Part shown: positions 32,656-40,872 of the stretch, piece after piece
Position numbering within the stretch: the stretch's first letter is position 1
Layout: the number at the start of each line of letters is the position of its first letter
DNA from: CS3-C152 sp964347025
Lineage (GTDB): Archaea; Aenigmatarchaeota; Aenigmatarchaeia; QMZP01; QMZT01
Direction of reading: 5' to 3'
DNA: 64,000 nt
Assembly (NCBI GenBank): GCA_964347025.1
Contig: CAYFWU010000002.1
Coordinates: forward strand, 1 to 64,000
Notes under the pieces: generated by a model
Databases searched by the model: none
Seen by the model: the letters and a program-made list of their open reading frames with translations, nothing else
What the model was told of the DNA's origin: nothing
Program-made: the position numbers and the translations under genes

Positions 32656-33648
32656 ATGGTTGAGGTTGAGGGGATAGAGGAAGGCTTAGTAGAAAAATAT
32701 ATGAGAAGCCTGGAAACCATACGAAGAGAGATAGGAAAGATAATTGTTGGTCAGCAAGAGGTTGTGAACGGCCTGCTTCTTGGCTTGCTGTGCAACGGGC
32801 ACGTATTGGTGGAGGGAGTTCCTGGAATAGCAAAAACCTTATTGATACGTTCCCTCGCTAGAGTTACAGGTTGCAAATTCAAGAGGGTACAGTTCACTGT
32901 TGATCTTCTGCCAACGGACATAACAGGGATAACGGCTTACCACAAAGACAAGGGGTTTTACGTCGTGAAGGGACCGGTATTTACAAACTTCATACTTGCG
33001 GACGAGATTAACCGAGCGCCGCCAAAGACTCAATCAGCTCTGCTCGAGGCAATGGGGGAGAAACAGGTAACTATAGGAAAGGAAACGTTCAAACTTGATG
33101 ATCCTTTCTTCGTCATGGCAACACAGAACCCGATAGAGACAGCAGGAACGTACCCCTTACCTGAAGCGCAGATAGACAGGTTTTTGTTAAAACTTTTCAT
33201 GTATTATCCGAACACTGACGAGGAAAAGAAGATTTTGAGAAAGAATATAAACCTTTACAAGTTTGATGAATTCGGACTGAAACCTGTGATATACCCCAAT
33301 GACATAATAAAGATGCAGCAGGATGTCAAGAAGATATACATGAGCAAAAAGATAGAGCAGTACTGCGTTAACCTTACGGATGCCACGCGAAATCCGAAGA
33401 AATACAAGATTAAACTTGGAAGATACGTCCAATGGGGCGGTTCCCCGAGGACATCGATAGGATTGTTCATAGTTTCCAAGGCAAATGCCCTTATCCACGG
33501 TAAGAACTTCGTGATCCCTGATTTTGTCAAGGAGATCGCTCATTCTGTTATAAGACACAGAATTATCTTGAATTACGAGGGTCTGGCAGAAGGTATAAAA
33601 ACAGATGATATAGTAAAGGAGATCCTAGCTAAGGTCCCTGTCCCATAA
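32656..33648 (+). CDS. MoxR-type AAA+ ATPase
   Basis: 330 residues. Walker A GVPGIAKT at 54-61, Walker B FILADEINRAPPKTQSALLEAMGE, sensor 1 FVMATQNPIETAGTYPLPEAQIDRF, and a C-terminal lid with GGSPRTS. MoxR ATPases act as chaperones with VWA proteins to activate or assemble protein complexes. First gene of a MoxR-DUF58-VWA operon placed between two giant surface-protein genes, so these are candidate clients. Confidence 0.93.
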   Translation: MVEVEGIEEGLVEKYMRSLETIRREIGKIIVGQQEVVNGLLLGLLCNGHVLVEGVPGIAKTLLIRSLARVTGCKFKRVQFTVDLLPTDITGITAYHKDKGFYVVKGPVFTNFILADEINRAPPKTQSALLEAMGEKQVTIGKETFKLDDPFFVMATQNPIETAGTYPLPEAQIDRFLLKLFMYYPNTDEEKKILRKNINLYKFDEFGLKPVIYPNDIIKMQQDVKKIYMSKKIEQYCVNLTDATRNPKKYKIKLGRYVQWGGSPRTSIGLFIVSKANALIHGKNFVIPDFVKEIAHSVIRHRIILNYEGLAEGIKTDDIVKEILAKVPVP

Positions 33649-33693
33649 ATACGAATTCTAAATTTTTAATTAAGTCAAGACAAATATATAATC

Positions 33694-34611
33694 ATGAAAA
33701 TAACCAAGATAACCAAGAAAAAGAAAAGTCTCCATCTGGATGTTGTTGCCCTTGTTAAGAAACTTGAGGTCATAATCAAGATTCTTGTGAACACACAGGT
33801 TTCGAGCAGATACAGAAGCGTGTTCAGGGGCAGGGGGCTGGAATTTGAGGACTTCAGGGTTTACACTCCCGGGGATGATGCAAAGGCGATTGACTGGAAG
33901 GCGAGCGTGCGGTCAAACGATATATTAGTTAAAGAGTACAGAGAGGAGAGGGACCTTGATGTTTATTTTTTGCTGGACGTGAGCTCATCGATGATATTCG
34001 GTTCAACTGAAAAGCTAAAACTTGAGTATGCAGCAGAATTCGTGGCTGCATTCTCTTACTTCGTCATGAAGGCGGGTGATAAGGCAGGGCTTATAATGTT
34101 CAGCGATAAGGTGGTTAATGTCGTTCCAACTTCCACCGGTGATCAACATTTCTACATAATGTTACGTTCGCTGGTGAATGCCAGCCTTTACGGGGGCGGA
34201 TACAACCTGAGCAAGGCAATAAAATTCTTGATGAATACGACAAGGCAGAGGGGTTTGCTCATTGTAGTTTCAGATTTCATAGGTCTGGAAAAGGGCTGGG
34301 ATAGAATTGTAAAGACAGCGAGCGTAATGTTTGACGTAATTGGGGTAATGGTAAGGGACCCGAGGGACGAGAAACTCCCCAAGGACACAGGACAGATTGT
34401 TATTGAAGATCCGTACACAGATGCGAACGTGGTTCTCGACCCAAGAATGATAGCACCAGCCTACGAAAGATACGTTAGGAGAGAAGAAGAGAAGGTAAGA
34501 AAAGTGTTTTTAGGTTGTAATGCTGATTTCCTAAAACTCTCAACATCCGAATCGTTCGCGAAACCACTGATAGAGTTTTTCATAAAGAGGAGGCGGGTAT
34601 CATCGATGTAA
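33694..34611 (+). CDS. DUF58 protein with degenerate VWA fold
   Basis: 305 residues. The DUF58 signature FRGRGLEFEDFRVYTPGDDAKAIDWKASVR is at about 47-76, followed by a VWA-like fold with FLLDVSSSM (metal site partly kept). These proteins act between MoxR and the VWA partner. It starts 45 bases after moxR and its stop (ATG-TAA) overlaps the frame of the next gene. Confidence 0.9.
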   Translation: MKITKITKKKKSLHLDVVALVKKLEVIIKILVNTQVSSRYRSVFRGRGLEFEDFRVYTPGDDAKAIDWKASVRSNDILVKEYREERDLDVYFLLDVSSSMIFGSTEKLKLEYAAEFVAAFSYFVMKAGDKAGLIMFSDKVVNVVPTSTGDQHFYIMLRSLVNASLYGGGYNLSKAIKFLMNTTRQRGLLIVVSDFIGLEKGWDRIVKTASVMFDVIGVMVRDPRDEKLPKDTGQIVIEDPYTDANVVLDPRMIAPAYERYVRREEEKVRKVFLGCNADFLKLSTSESFAKPLIEFFIKRRRVSSM

Positions 34612-34658
34612 CATTCTCAAATCCTCTTTATCTTTGGTTTCTGGTAGCCATACCTCTA

Positions 34659-35534
34659 ATGGTTCTTGCCCATTATTTAAGTCTCAGATTCACGAGGAGG
34701 AAGGCCCTCAAGTTTGCCAATTTCCCTGCAATAGAGAGTATAACAGGCAAGAAGATACTATCCAAAAACTACACGCTGTTGATACTGAGATTGGCAACCC
34801 TTTGTTTGCTGATATTTTCTGTGGCCGGAACCACCCTTTGGTATGAAGGACAAACTAGCGAATTTGATTTCATGCTGGCAATAGATTCCTCAGGAAGCAT
34901 GATGGCGACAGACTACACACCAAACAGGCTTGATGCCGCAAAGGGAGCTGCTCTCCTATTTGTTGATAACCTTCCGGAAAGATCAAATGTTGGCATAGTT
35001 TCATTTGCCGGGGTAAGCTTTATCAAGCAGAAACCTACCTCCGATCTGGGAAAGATCGTAGGAGCAATAGAGAACATTTCGATAGAACCTGTCGGAGGAA
35101 CAGCGATAGGCTCCGCCATCATAACATCTTCTAACCTTCTTTCCGAGTCCGAACAGGCAAAGGTTTTGATCCTGCTGACCGACGGTCAGAACAACGTGGG
35201 ACCTTCGATTGAAACCGCGATAGAATATGCGAACGAAAACTACATAACTGTTAACACAATAGGAATAGGAACAGAGGAGGGCGGCGGCTTCCCAAATCTG
35301 ACATTCGTTTCAAAGCTCGACCCAAACACACTTAAGTTAATCTCAAATTCCACGGGCGGTAAATACTACGGGGCAAGGAATGAAACAGCGCTTTCGGAAG
35401 CTTACAAAGAGATCGCACTTTCCAGTATACAAAAACTTTCAACAAACCTTTCGCTCCTTTTCCTGTTCTTGGCGATTATACTACTATTCTTGGAATGGGG
35501 CCTTGCAAACACGAAATACAGAACACTACCATAA
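34659..35534 (+). CDS. BatA-like VWA protein with membrane anchors
   Basis: Metal-binding von Willebrand A domain on the outer side of the membrane (MIDAS DSSGSM at 76-81; later ILLTDGQNN), flanked by TM helices (residues 40-58 and about 262-280). ATG 34659 is the first conventional start, but the same frame is open upstream and encodes FSNPLYLWFLVAIPLMVLAHY, the usual first helix of BatA proteins. The upstream part has no ATG, GTG or TTG; a GGAGG at 34588-34592 lies 6-9 bases before two ATC codons (34599, 34602), so a near-cognate start at one of these is likely and would overlap the DUF58 stop. Confidence 0.85.
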   Translation: MVLAHYLSLRFTRRKALKFANFPAIESITGKKILSKNYTLLILRLATLCLLIFSVAGTTLWYEGQTSEFDFMLAIDSSGSMMATDYTPNRLDAAKGAALLFVDNLPERSNVGIVSFAGVSFIKQKPTSDLGKIVGAIENISIEPVGGTAIGSAIITSSNLLSESEQAKVLILLTDGQNNVGPSIETAIEYANENYITVNTIGIGTEEGGGFPNLTFVSKLDPNTLKLISNSTGGKYYGARNETALSEAYKEIALSSIQKLSTNLSLLFLFLAIILLFLEWGLANTKYRTLP

Positions 35535-35554
35535 AACAATTTATTTAGAATTAG

Positions 35555-38065
35555 TTATTTCTCCTTACCCAAACTTCTCATTATCTTGTTATACAACTTT
35601 ATTATTTTTATGGTCTCCTCGTAAAGCTCCTCTTTCTTCTTATCCGGTATCTTGTCATAAAGGAATCTTATTTCGGAATAGATCTCACTCGCTCCCTTGG
35701 AGTCCCTTCTCTTCAGAGCCTCCTCACCATCATATATCAGTTTTCTGAGTTTATCAAAGGTTTTGAGATCCTCCTTGGTAAACTTAACTTTCTCCTTTGG
35801 CTTTTCCTTGACCTCCTTCAATTCCAACTCTATCTTTTCCTTTCTCGCCTCTGGCTCAATCTTTTTCAATTCCTTTTCTGCCCTCTCTCCGAGGGCATCC
35901 TCCATTTTCATTCCTGTCAGCCCCTCAACTATTCTTATGGCGTCCTTTATGGTAAGTACAAGTAATGTAACGGGAACTTCCTCTTTTCCATACTCTATCT
36001 CGGAAATACGTATTGAAAAGTGCGTTATCAGATCGGCAAGGTCTTTCTTTAATTTCTTCCTCCTGACAATTTCATTCAACTCAATGTAGGTGAATTTACG
36101 TCTCACCTCGAAAATCTTTGCAAAGAAGTTCCTCATAACCTTAGCGAATTCAGCTGATATCCTTCGGACGGGTTTCTTTCCAATCTCAAGCTGTATCATG
36201 TGAAGTCTTCGAAGGGTTGTGACACCCAGAAGCTGTACGTCAGTTAATATTGGTTTCTTCCTCCTTCTGTATGCCAAAGCAAGCAAATACCAACCCCTGT
36301 AGAGCAGTATGGATGCCAGGGAGAGCGAAATTATAACGATCAGGTATTCACCCATAAGAAAACCGCAATCCTGGAAACAAGTGAATATCTCGTCTTTCTC
36401 GCATACACCGTCCCCGCATTTGGCCGGTATAACTATTTCACAGGGCGGGCAGGGTCCGCCACAGTCTATCCCGTCCTCGCAGATGATTGTACCGTCTACC
36501 ATTCTGTGGCAATTCTTAAGCTTATCGCTGCAGGTGGGACATGGCGGACAGGGTCCTCCACAATCCACAAGTATTTCACAAGATCCGTGGTGGCAATTCT
36601 GTACCTCGTCATTGCAGCTTGGCTCCGGTACGTACGTACAAGGTCTCATTTCAGATGGTTTGTCGAAGGTAGTCCCGCATTCGTTCTCATCCCAGCATTT
36701 CCTCGTCTGTATCTCATAAACAGGACATACGGACCACTCGGAACACCTCCAGTTCTCTATGCATACAGGCGGGGCAGCGGTAGGTGGAACTCCTCCGCTG
36801 GGTGGCGGCTCTATCGGAACATCTTTGACTATTAAGGTCCAGTTATGATAATCTGTCAGCAGACCATCTGATACTACCACGGTCACGTTGTGTGTCCCGG
36901 CCGAGTCATAGCTTGCATAAAACACATAGCTGTCATTGATCTGACCTGATAATTCTGCTCCATTGAAGTACCATTGTGTCGAGGGCGTGGTTCCGTCTAT
37001 ATCTTCCTTGGTTATCCAGAAAAGTTGGGACTGCCCCTCACTGATTTCAATGGTGTAATTTTCAGGGTACCATGAAGTTATGTTGGGCGGGTGGTTAACC
37101 GCGACCACAGAGAAACTTATAACCTCCCAATCCCAGCAGATGGTATCCGATACCGAGATGTTTATCGTATAGGTTCCGTTATAGGTCTCGTTAACAAAGA
37201 AATTGATTATGCCTGTTATGGGGCTTATGTTGAAGAATGTTGAATTGTCGTAGAACGTGAGATTTGACCATGCCGGTATGACATCATTATCGCTTGCGTT
37301 AACATCATAAAAATAGGTCTCGTTTATTATCGCTGTCTGCGCCCCTATCACATCCATAGCAGGACAATCGTTAATGTCCAGAATTGTGAATCTTACGGAC
37401 TGCCAGTCCATGAGATCGTATGGATCCTTAACCCATATTATAACATCATGCACACCCACATCCATCTGGGTTGGGGTGAAATCTATATCCCCTGTGTCAG
37501 GGTCTATATCGAAAAACGTTGCTGTATCCCCGAAAGTTAACGTGTCGTTATCAGGGTCCGATGCGGTCACGGTGTAAGTGAAATGATCACTCTGGTTTAT
37601 CTCAAAGTCCGGTATAGGGTCGAGGATTGGAGCATAATTTTTCGGTATTACATTGAACTCCACAAATTCAGAATCCTCTTCAAGACCACAGGTCCCATAC
37701 AGCGTTATCCATACCCAGTGTACCCCGCTGTCATTCTCATTGGGGGTGAAGGAAATAATACCCGTCGTCCCATTGATTTCAAAAAGATAAGTGTTATCGG
37801 TGAAGTAAGCACTCGTTTCGTTTCCTGTGTAGTTTACATCATAGAAATAAGGGTCCTCAACATACGCTGTCTGATTGCCTATGGGAACGAGCTGGGCATT
37901 GGGATACGCGGTACAGGTATCAACGTAGCCTATCGCCTCTGTTGTAACCTTTGCTTCCATTCTCATAATATAAACCAAAACCTGAAGCATGAAAACAACT
38001 ATAAAAATCACAATCAAGATCGCTATCACATTGTTTGAAACCTCTCTCATGCTAAACCCAAACAT
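35555..38065 (-). CDS. Multi-domain surface protein with cysteine-rich modules and cytosolic domain
   Basis: 836 residues. N-terminal anchor NNVIAILIVIFIVVFMLQVLVYI; four cadherin-like repeats (about 50-410); a thrombospondin-1-like module ENWRCSEWSVCPVYEIQTRKC near 430; cysteine modules with DCGGPCPPC twice (about 510, 540) and CGDGVCEKDEIFTCFQDC; a second TM helix (about 572-592); then some 240 cytosolic residues, helical and K/E-rich. Having both an extracellular adhesive part and a large cytosolic part suggests attachment coupled to the cell interior. It converges with the VWA gene and ends 20 bases from it. Confidence 0.75.
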   Translation of the reverse strand: MFGFSMREVSNNVIAILIVIFIVVFMLQVLVYIMRMEAKVTTEAIGYVDTCTAYPNAQLVPIGNQTAYVEDPYFYDVNYTGNETSAYFTDNTYLFEINGTTGIISFTPNENDSGVHWVWITLYGTCGLEEDSEFVEFNVIPKNYAPILDPIPDFEINQSDHFTYTVTASDPDNDTLTFGDTATFFDIDPDTGDIDFTPTQMDVGVHDVIIWVKDPYDLMDWQSVRFTILDINDCPAMDVIGAQTAIINETYFYDVNASDNDVIPAWSNLTFYDNSTFFNISPITGIINFFVNETYNGTYTINISVSDTICWDWEVISFSVVAVNHPPNITSWYPENYTIEISEGQSQLFWITKEDIDGTTPSTQWYFNGAELSGQINDSYVFYASYDSAGTHNVTVVVSDGLLTDYHNWTLIVKDVPIEPPPSGGVPPTAAPPVCIENWRCSEWSVCPVYEIQTRKCWDENECGTTFDKPSEMRPCTYVPEPSCNDEVQNCHHGSCEILVDCGGPCPPCPTCSDKLKNCHRMVDGTIICEDGIDCGGPCPPCEIVIPAKCGDGVCEKDEIFTCFQDCGFLMGEYLIVIISLSLASILLYRGWYLLALAYRRRKKPILTDVQLLGVTTLRRLHMIQLEIGKKPVRRISAEFAKVMRNFFAKIFEVRRKFTYIELNEIVRRKKLKKDLADLITHFSIRISEIEYGKEEVPVTLLVLTIKDAIRIVEGLTGMKMEDALGERAEKELKKIEPEARKEKIELELKEVKEKPKEKVKFTKEDLKTFDKLRKLIYDGEEALKRRDSKGASEIYSEIRFLYDKIPDKKKEELYEETIKIIKLYNKIMRSLGKEK

Positions 38066-38477
38066 TGAGGTAAACTACCTGAAGCTTACCTGTATAGTTA
38101 CCGATTTCCACATCCGTCGGAACTTCACAGCTGACTGATACGTTTTTCGATTCGCTGGGATCAAGAATGAAGTTGTTTTCCGAAACATAGACCCATTTTG
38201 ATAAATCACCAAATGTTTTTATCTGTATCATATGTGGTCTGTCATCATTATTGTCGATTATTATCTTTCTTGTGGCCAGACCTCCTTTTCTGACCTTACC
38301 AAAGTATATAGCATCCGTATCCGTATTTATCCCTATCATCTTTCCTCCAACCACCTTTATGTGCATATCAACCTCTTCTGTCGAAAAGATAACAAAGTTC
38401 TCAAACCACAAATAAACGAAGGAAACAGCAATTATAACAACAGCGACAACAGCCAAAAGTTTGACCCCTCTTTTCAA
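38052..38477 (-). CDS. Membrane-anchored small beta-sandwich protein
   Basis: 141 residues: one N-terminal TM helix (LLAVVAVVIIAVSFVYLWF), then an MSP/NEW3-like extracellular domain (DAIYFGKVRKGGLATRKIIIDNNDDRPHMIQI, ILDPSESKNVSVSCEVP). The last residues overlap the start of the 836-residue gene by 14 bases, indicating translational coupling. A partner or subunit of that protein is likely. Confidence 0.65.
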   Translation of the reverse strand: MKRGVKLLAVVAVVIIAVSFVYLWFENFVIFSTEEVDMHIKVVGGKMIGINTDTDAIYFGKVRKGGLATRKIIIDNNDDRPHMIQIKTFGDLSKWVYVSENNFILDPSESKNVSVSCEVPTDVEIGNYTGKLQVVYLNVWV

Positions 38478-38526
38478 GATACCACCAATATTTAAATTTG
38501 GTCAAAAAGAGTTAAATGCTTTCCAA

Positions 38527-39732
38527 TTAAGACAACTTTTTCTGTATAAACTTCTTCCTTCTTCTCCTCAGGGTTAAAACCGCCATAATAGCGAATATTA
38601 TTATCAGTATTATCACAGCGATCCACATGGGGTTTTTCACGATAAAGTCCAGGAATGACCACTCTTCCTCCACAACCTCCAACGTGAAGTCCATGGTATC
38701 GGTTCCGTTCAGGTAATAGAGCGTCGCTGTCCCCTGATATTCCCCTGGCCCCATCGCCTTCGAGGTGTCCCAGAAGTTGACGAAGTCTGTCTTTTTCCAC
38801 GGATAGAGGGTTGAACTTGCACTCTGCGAACCTCCCGAATAACCATCTTTTTTAACATTAATGGAAACGTATGCGTTTTCCATTTTCTGACTCCAATAGC
38901 TTATCACAGTGGTTTTTATCGTTCCTATCGTGCCGTTGGTGATCTTTTCTGAGGTTACATTCAGTATCTTCGCGCTGGGCGAACCCACTCTGAAGTCCTC
39001 GGAAGTGAACGTGCTGAAACCATCATAATCAATTGTCGCGTTTGCCAGGTACTCACCAGGCTCAACACTAGCCAGCCATTCAGCCTTAAATTTGGTCCAC
39101 ACCGAATGTTCCATGGATTCGCTGTTGGTTTTGACAAAGGCTATTTTATTTCTACCCTGATCGTAAATATCAATCGTTCCTTGTGCATTTTCTATGGTTT
39201 GATTCCCTCTGTTTATTGCATCTATCGTGAATTTAACTATCTCGTTCACCTCTCCGCTTTCAACAGTTAACTCCGCCTCCACATACTTGCCGGGGTACGC
39301 GAGGTGAATTATCAGGTCTGCTCCGACCCGCACCCTTCCTCCCACACCGGTCCCTCCGCTTCCGTCTGACCCGGTAACCACTTGGCCTGCCCAGATCCAG
39401 AGTCTGTGTCTCCCCGGTTTTTCCAGTTTTTCAGGCAACTGAACAACAACATCAGTACATTTAGTTCCGGTTGGCGTGGCCTTTGGACCCAGTACAAAGC
39501 GTTTCTCGCTTATGGTCACGTATTCAGTCAGGTTTCCCTCTGCGGTCATCTCTACTTCGAAGTAACCTTGGAGAGAATTAGAGACGCAAACGTTTCTTTC
39601 AACCCTCATATTTGGCTGAAAATCGTACTCGCCCAACCCCCCTGGGGATATGCCTAGGGCAAATACGTTTGTTGGGAATATAAAAATAAATATAAAAATA
39701 ATTAAGAGTGTTTTTTTCACCATACTACTCAC
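38527..39732 (-). CDS. NEW3-like envelope protein, paralogue A
   Basis: 401 residues: signal peptide (TLLIIFIFIFIFPTNVFA), start of mature part GISPGGLGEYDFQPNMRVERN, several beta-sandwich repeats, one C-terminal TM helix (WIAVIILIIIFAIMAVLTL) and tail RRRRKKFIQKK. It shares this plan and the phrases PEKLEKPG-H and AYPGKY with the protein at 43713-44942 (PERIDKPGEHW, PYPGKYAEM), so the two are paralogues. Likely periplasmic-side scaffold of the surface structures. Confidence 0.7.
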   Translation of the reverse strand: MSSMVKKTLLIIFIFIFIFPTNVFALGISPGGLGEYDFQPNMRVERNVCVSNSLQGYFEVEMTAEGNLTEYVTISEKRFVLGPKATPTGTKCTDVVVQLPEKLEKPGRHRLWIWAGQVVTGSDGSGGTGVGGRVRVGADLIIHLAYPGKYVEAELTVESGEVNEIVKFTIDAINRGNQTIENAQGTIDIYDQGRNKIAFVKTNSESMEHSVWTKFKAEWLASVEPGEYLANATIDYDGFSTFTSEDFRVGSPSAKILNVTSEKITNGTIGTIKTTVISYWSQKMENAYVSINVKKDGYSGGSQSASSTLYPWKKTDFVNFWDTSKAMGPGEYQGTATLYYLNGTDTMDFTLEVVEEEWSFLDFIVKNPMWIAVIILIIIFAIMAVLTLRRRRKKFIQKKLS

Positions 39733-39747
39733 GTTACTGAAATTTAC

Positions 39748-40485
39748 TTAACAGTTGTTTGATCCCTCAACTGTCACTGTCGTTTGCTTTCCACCCTCTG
39801 AAGTATCTGACGGCAAACCCAGCATAAAGTGAACTCTCATTTCGTCCGTACACTGAGATGCGTTCAGCTGAGTACAGATTGTGGTTGCTGATGTTCCGAC
39901 ATCTGTCCATTCCTCTGTGAGCGTTCCGACACAGGAATCCGGATAACCGGTTCCGGCACAGGTCGTACTTCCCCAGGTGCTCTCATTCTGCTCTCCTGAC
40001 ATCTTGAATTCCGGTGTTTGTGCTGATCCTCCTATCCATGATTGCGGCGTGGCTGCTGCATAAAGCTTTATGCATGTCGATTCGTCGTTACCGTCGTTCT
40101 CAATTACGAATGGATCGGCGCAATTTCCTGAATCGTCGTTACCGCTTTTTCCATATGTACAATTGCCTTCTGTGTTGTTCCCCTCGCTTCCATTGTTGAA
40201 AAAACCTGCGTTGTTACGATCTCCCCACTGGTTTGACTCGTTGGAGTAAATTCGGTGTATAGTAGCTGTGTTGGTGTAACCGCTTCCGAAGAGAGTCTCG
40301 TTTCTAATCAGGGTTATGGATACCTCGCTCGTTATAGTCACGTTGGATTTTCCCGTTCCTGAGGTCGCAAATCCTGTATACTGCAAAACAGGAATCAGTG
40401 TTATCGTGTTCGCCAGTCCTACTATGGAAACCACTATGGCCACTATTAACAAACCTGCAAGCAAATTGTTTGATATTTCAGCCAT
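39748..40485 (-). CDS. Pilin-like secreted protein
   Basis: 245 residues. Short N-terminus MAEISNN then a hydrophobic helix (LLAGLLIVAIVVSIVGLANTITLIPVL), resembling class III pilin or archaellin-type starts but without a clear cleavage K/R-G site. The rest is polar with N-glycosylation sequons and five to six cysteines (CTYGKSGNDDSGNC, CAGTGYPDSC). Ends SNNC. A structural fibre subunit is possible; the neighbouring 77-residue protein has a similar start. Confidence 0.6.
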   Translation of the reverse strand: MAEISNNLLAGLLIVAIVVSIVGLANTITLIPVLQYTGFATSGTGKSNVTITSEVSITLIRNETLFGSGYTNTATIHRIYSNESNQWGDRNNAGFFNNGSEGNNTEGNCTYGKSGNDDSGNCADPFVIENDGNDESTCIKLYAAATPQSWIGGSAQTPEFKMSGEQNESTWGSTTCAGTGYPDSCVGTLTEEWTDVGTSATTICTQLNASQCTDEMRVHFMLGLPSDTSEGGKQTTVTVEGSNNC

Positions 40486-40528
40486 ATCTATTTTTCCTCC
40501 TATTTATATCTTTATCAAAAGAGCATGA

Positions 40529-40762
40529 CTACTCTGTTTCACTCCCGCCAAGAACCTCAACTCCAACCACACCGCCGCTAAAAGTGGCAGGACTGGAGCT
40601 TTCCGGGTTCAGGATAGTTACACCCACGACCCCTGAACCTTCTGGTGGAGGGGCAACAGGAGCTACATAGAGATTGCTCAATATGGCATAGGTTCCCATT
40701 ATCGATACTAAGACCAAGACCATAACGAGAACCAGCAATAATCTATTATCTATTTTAGCCAT
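40529..40762 (-). CDS. Short pilin-like protein
   Basis: 77 residues from ATG 40762 (the frame runs to 40771, MVLMAK). MAKIDNRLLLVLVMVLVLVSIMGTYAIL is an N-terminal anchor; then a proline/glycine-rich, low-complexity tail with two similar GVVGV units. Similar topology to the adjacent 245-residue protein. Its upstream region carries a tandem 29-bp duplication. Confidence 0.5.
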   Translation of the reverse strand: MAKIDNRLLLVLVMVLVLVSIMGTYAILSNLYVAPVAPPPEGSGVVGVTILNPESSSPATFSGGVVGVEVLGGSETE

Positions 40763-40763
40763 C

Positions 40764-40821
40764 AATACCAACCCTCAAGCTTTATATGAATAAATACCAA
40801 CCCTCAAGCTTTATATGAATA
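40764..40821. repeat. Tandem 29-bp duplication holding a promoter element
   Basis: Two head-to-tail copies of a 29-base unit (AATACCAACCCTCAAGCTTT and following). On the minus strand each copy contains CATATAAA, a TATA-type box, and GAGGGTTGGTATT just before the ATG of the pilin-like gene, so the duplication repeats the promoter and leader. Confidence 0.75.
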
Positions 40822-40872
40822 TATTTGTCTTAACTTATTTAAATTTATACTACACCAACCATTTATGGTTAT

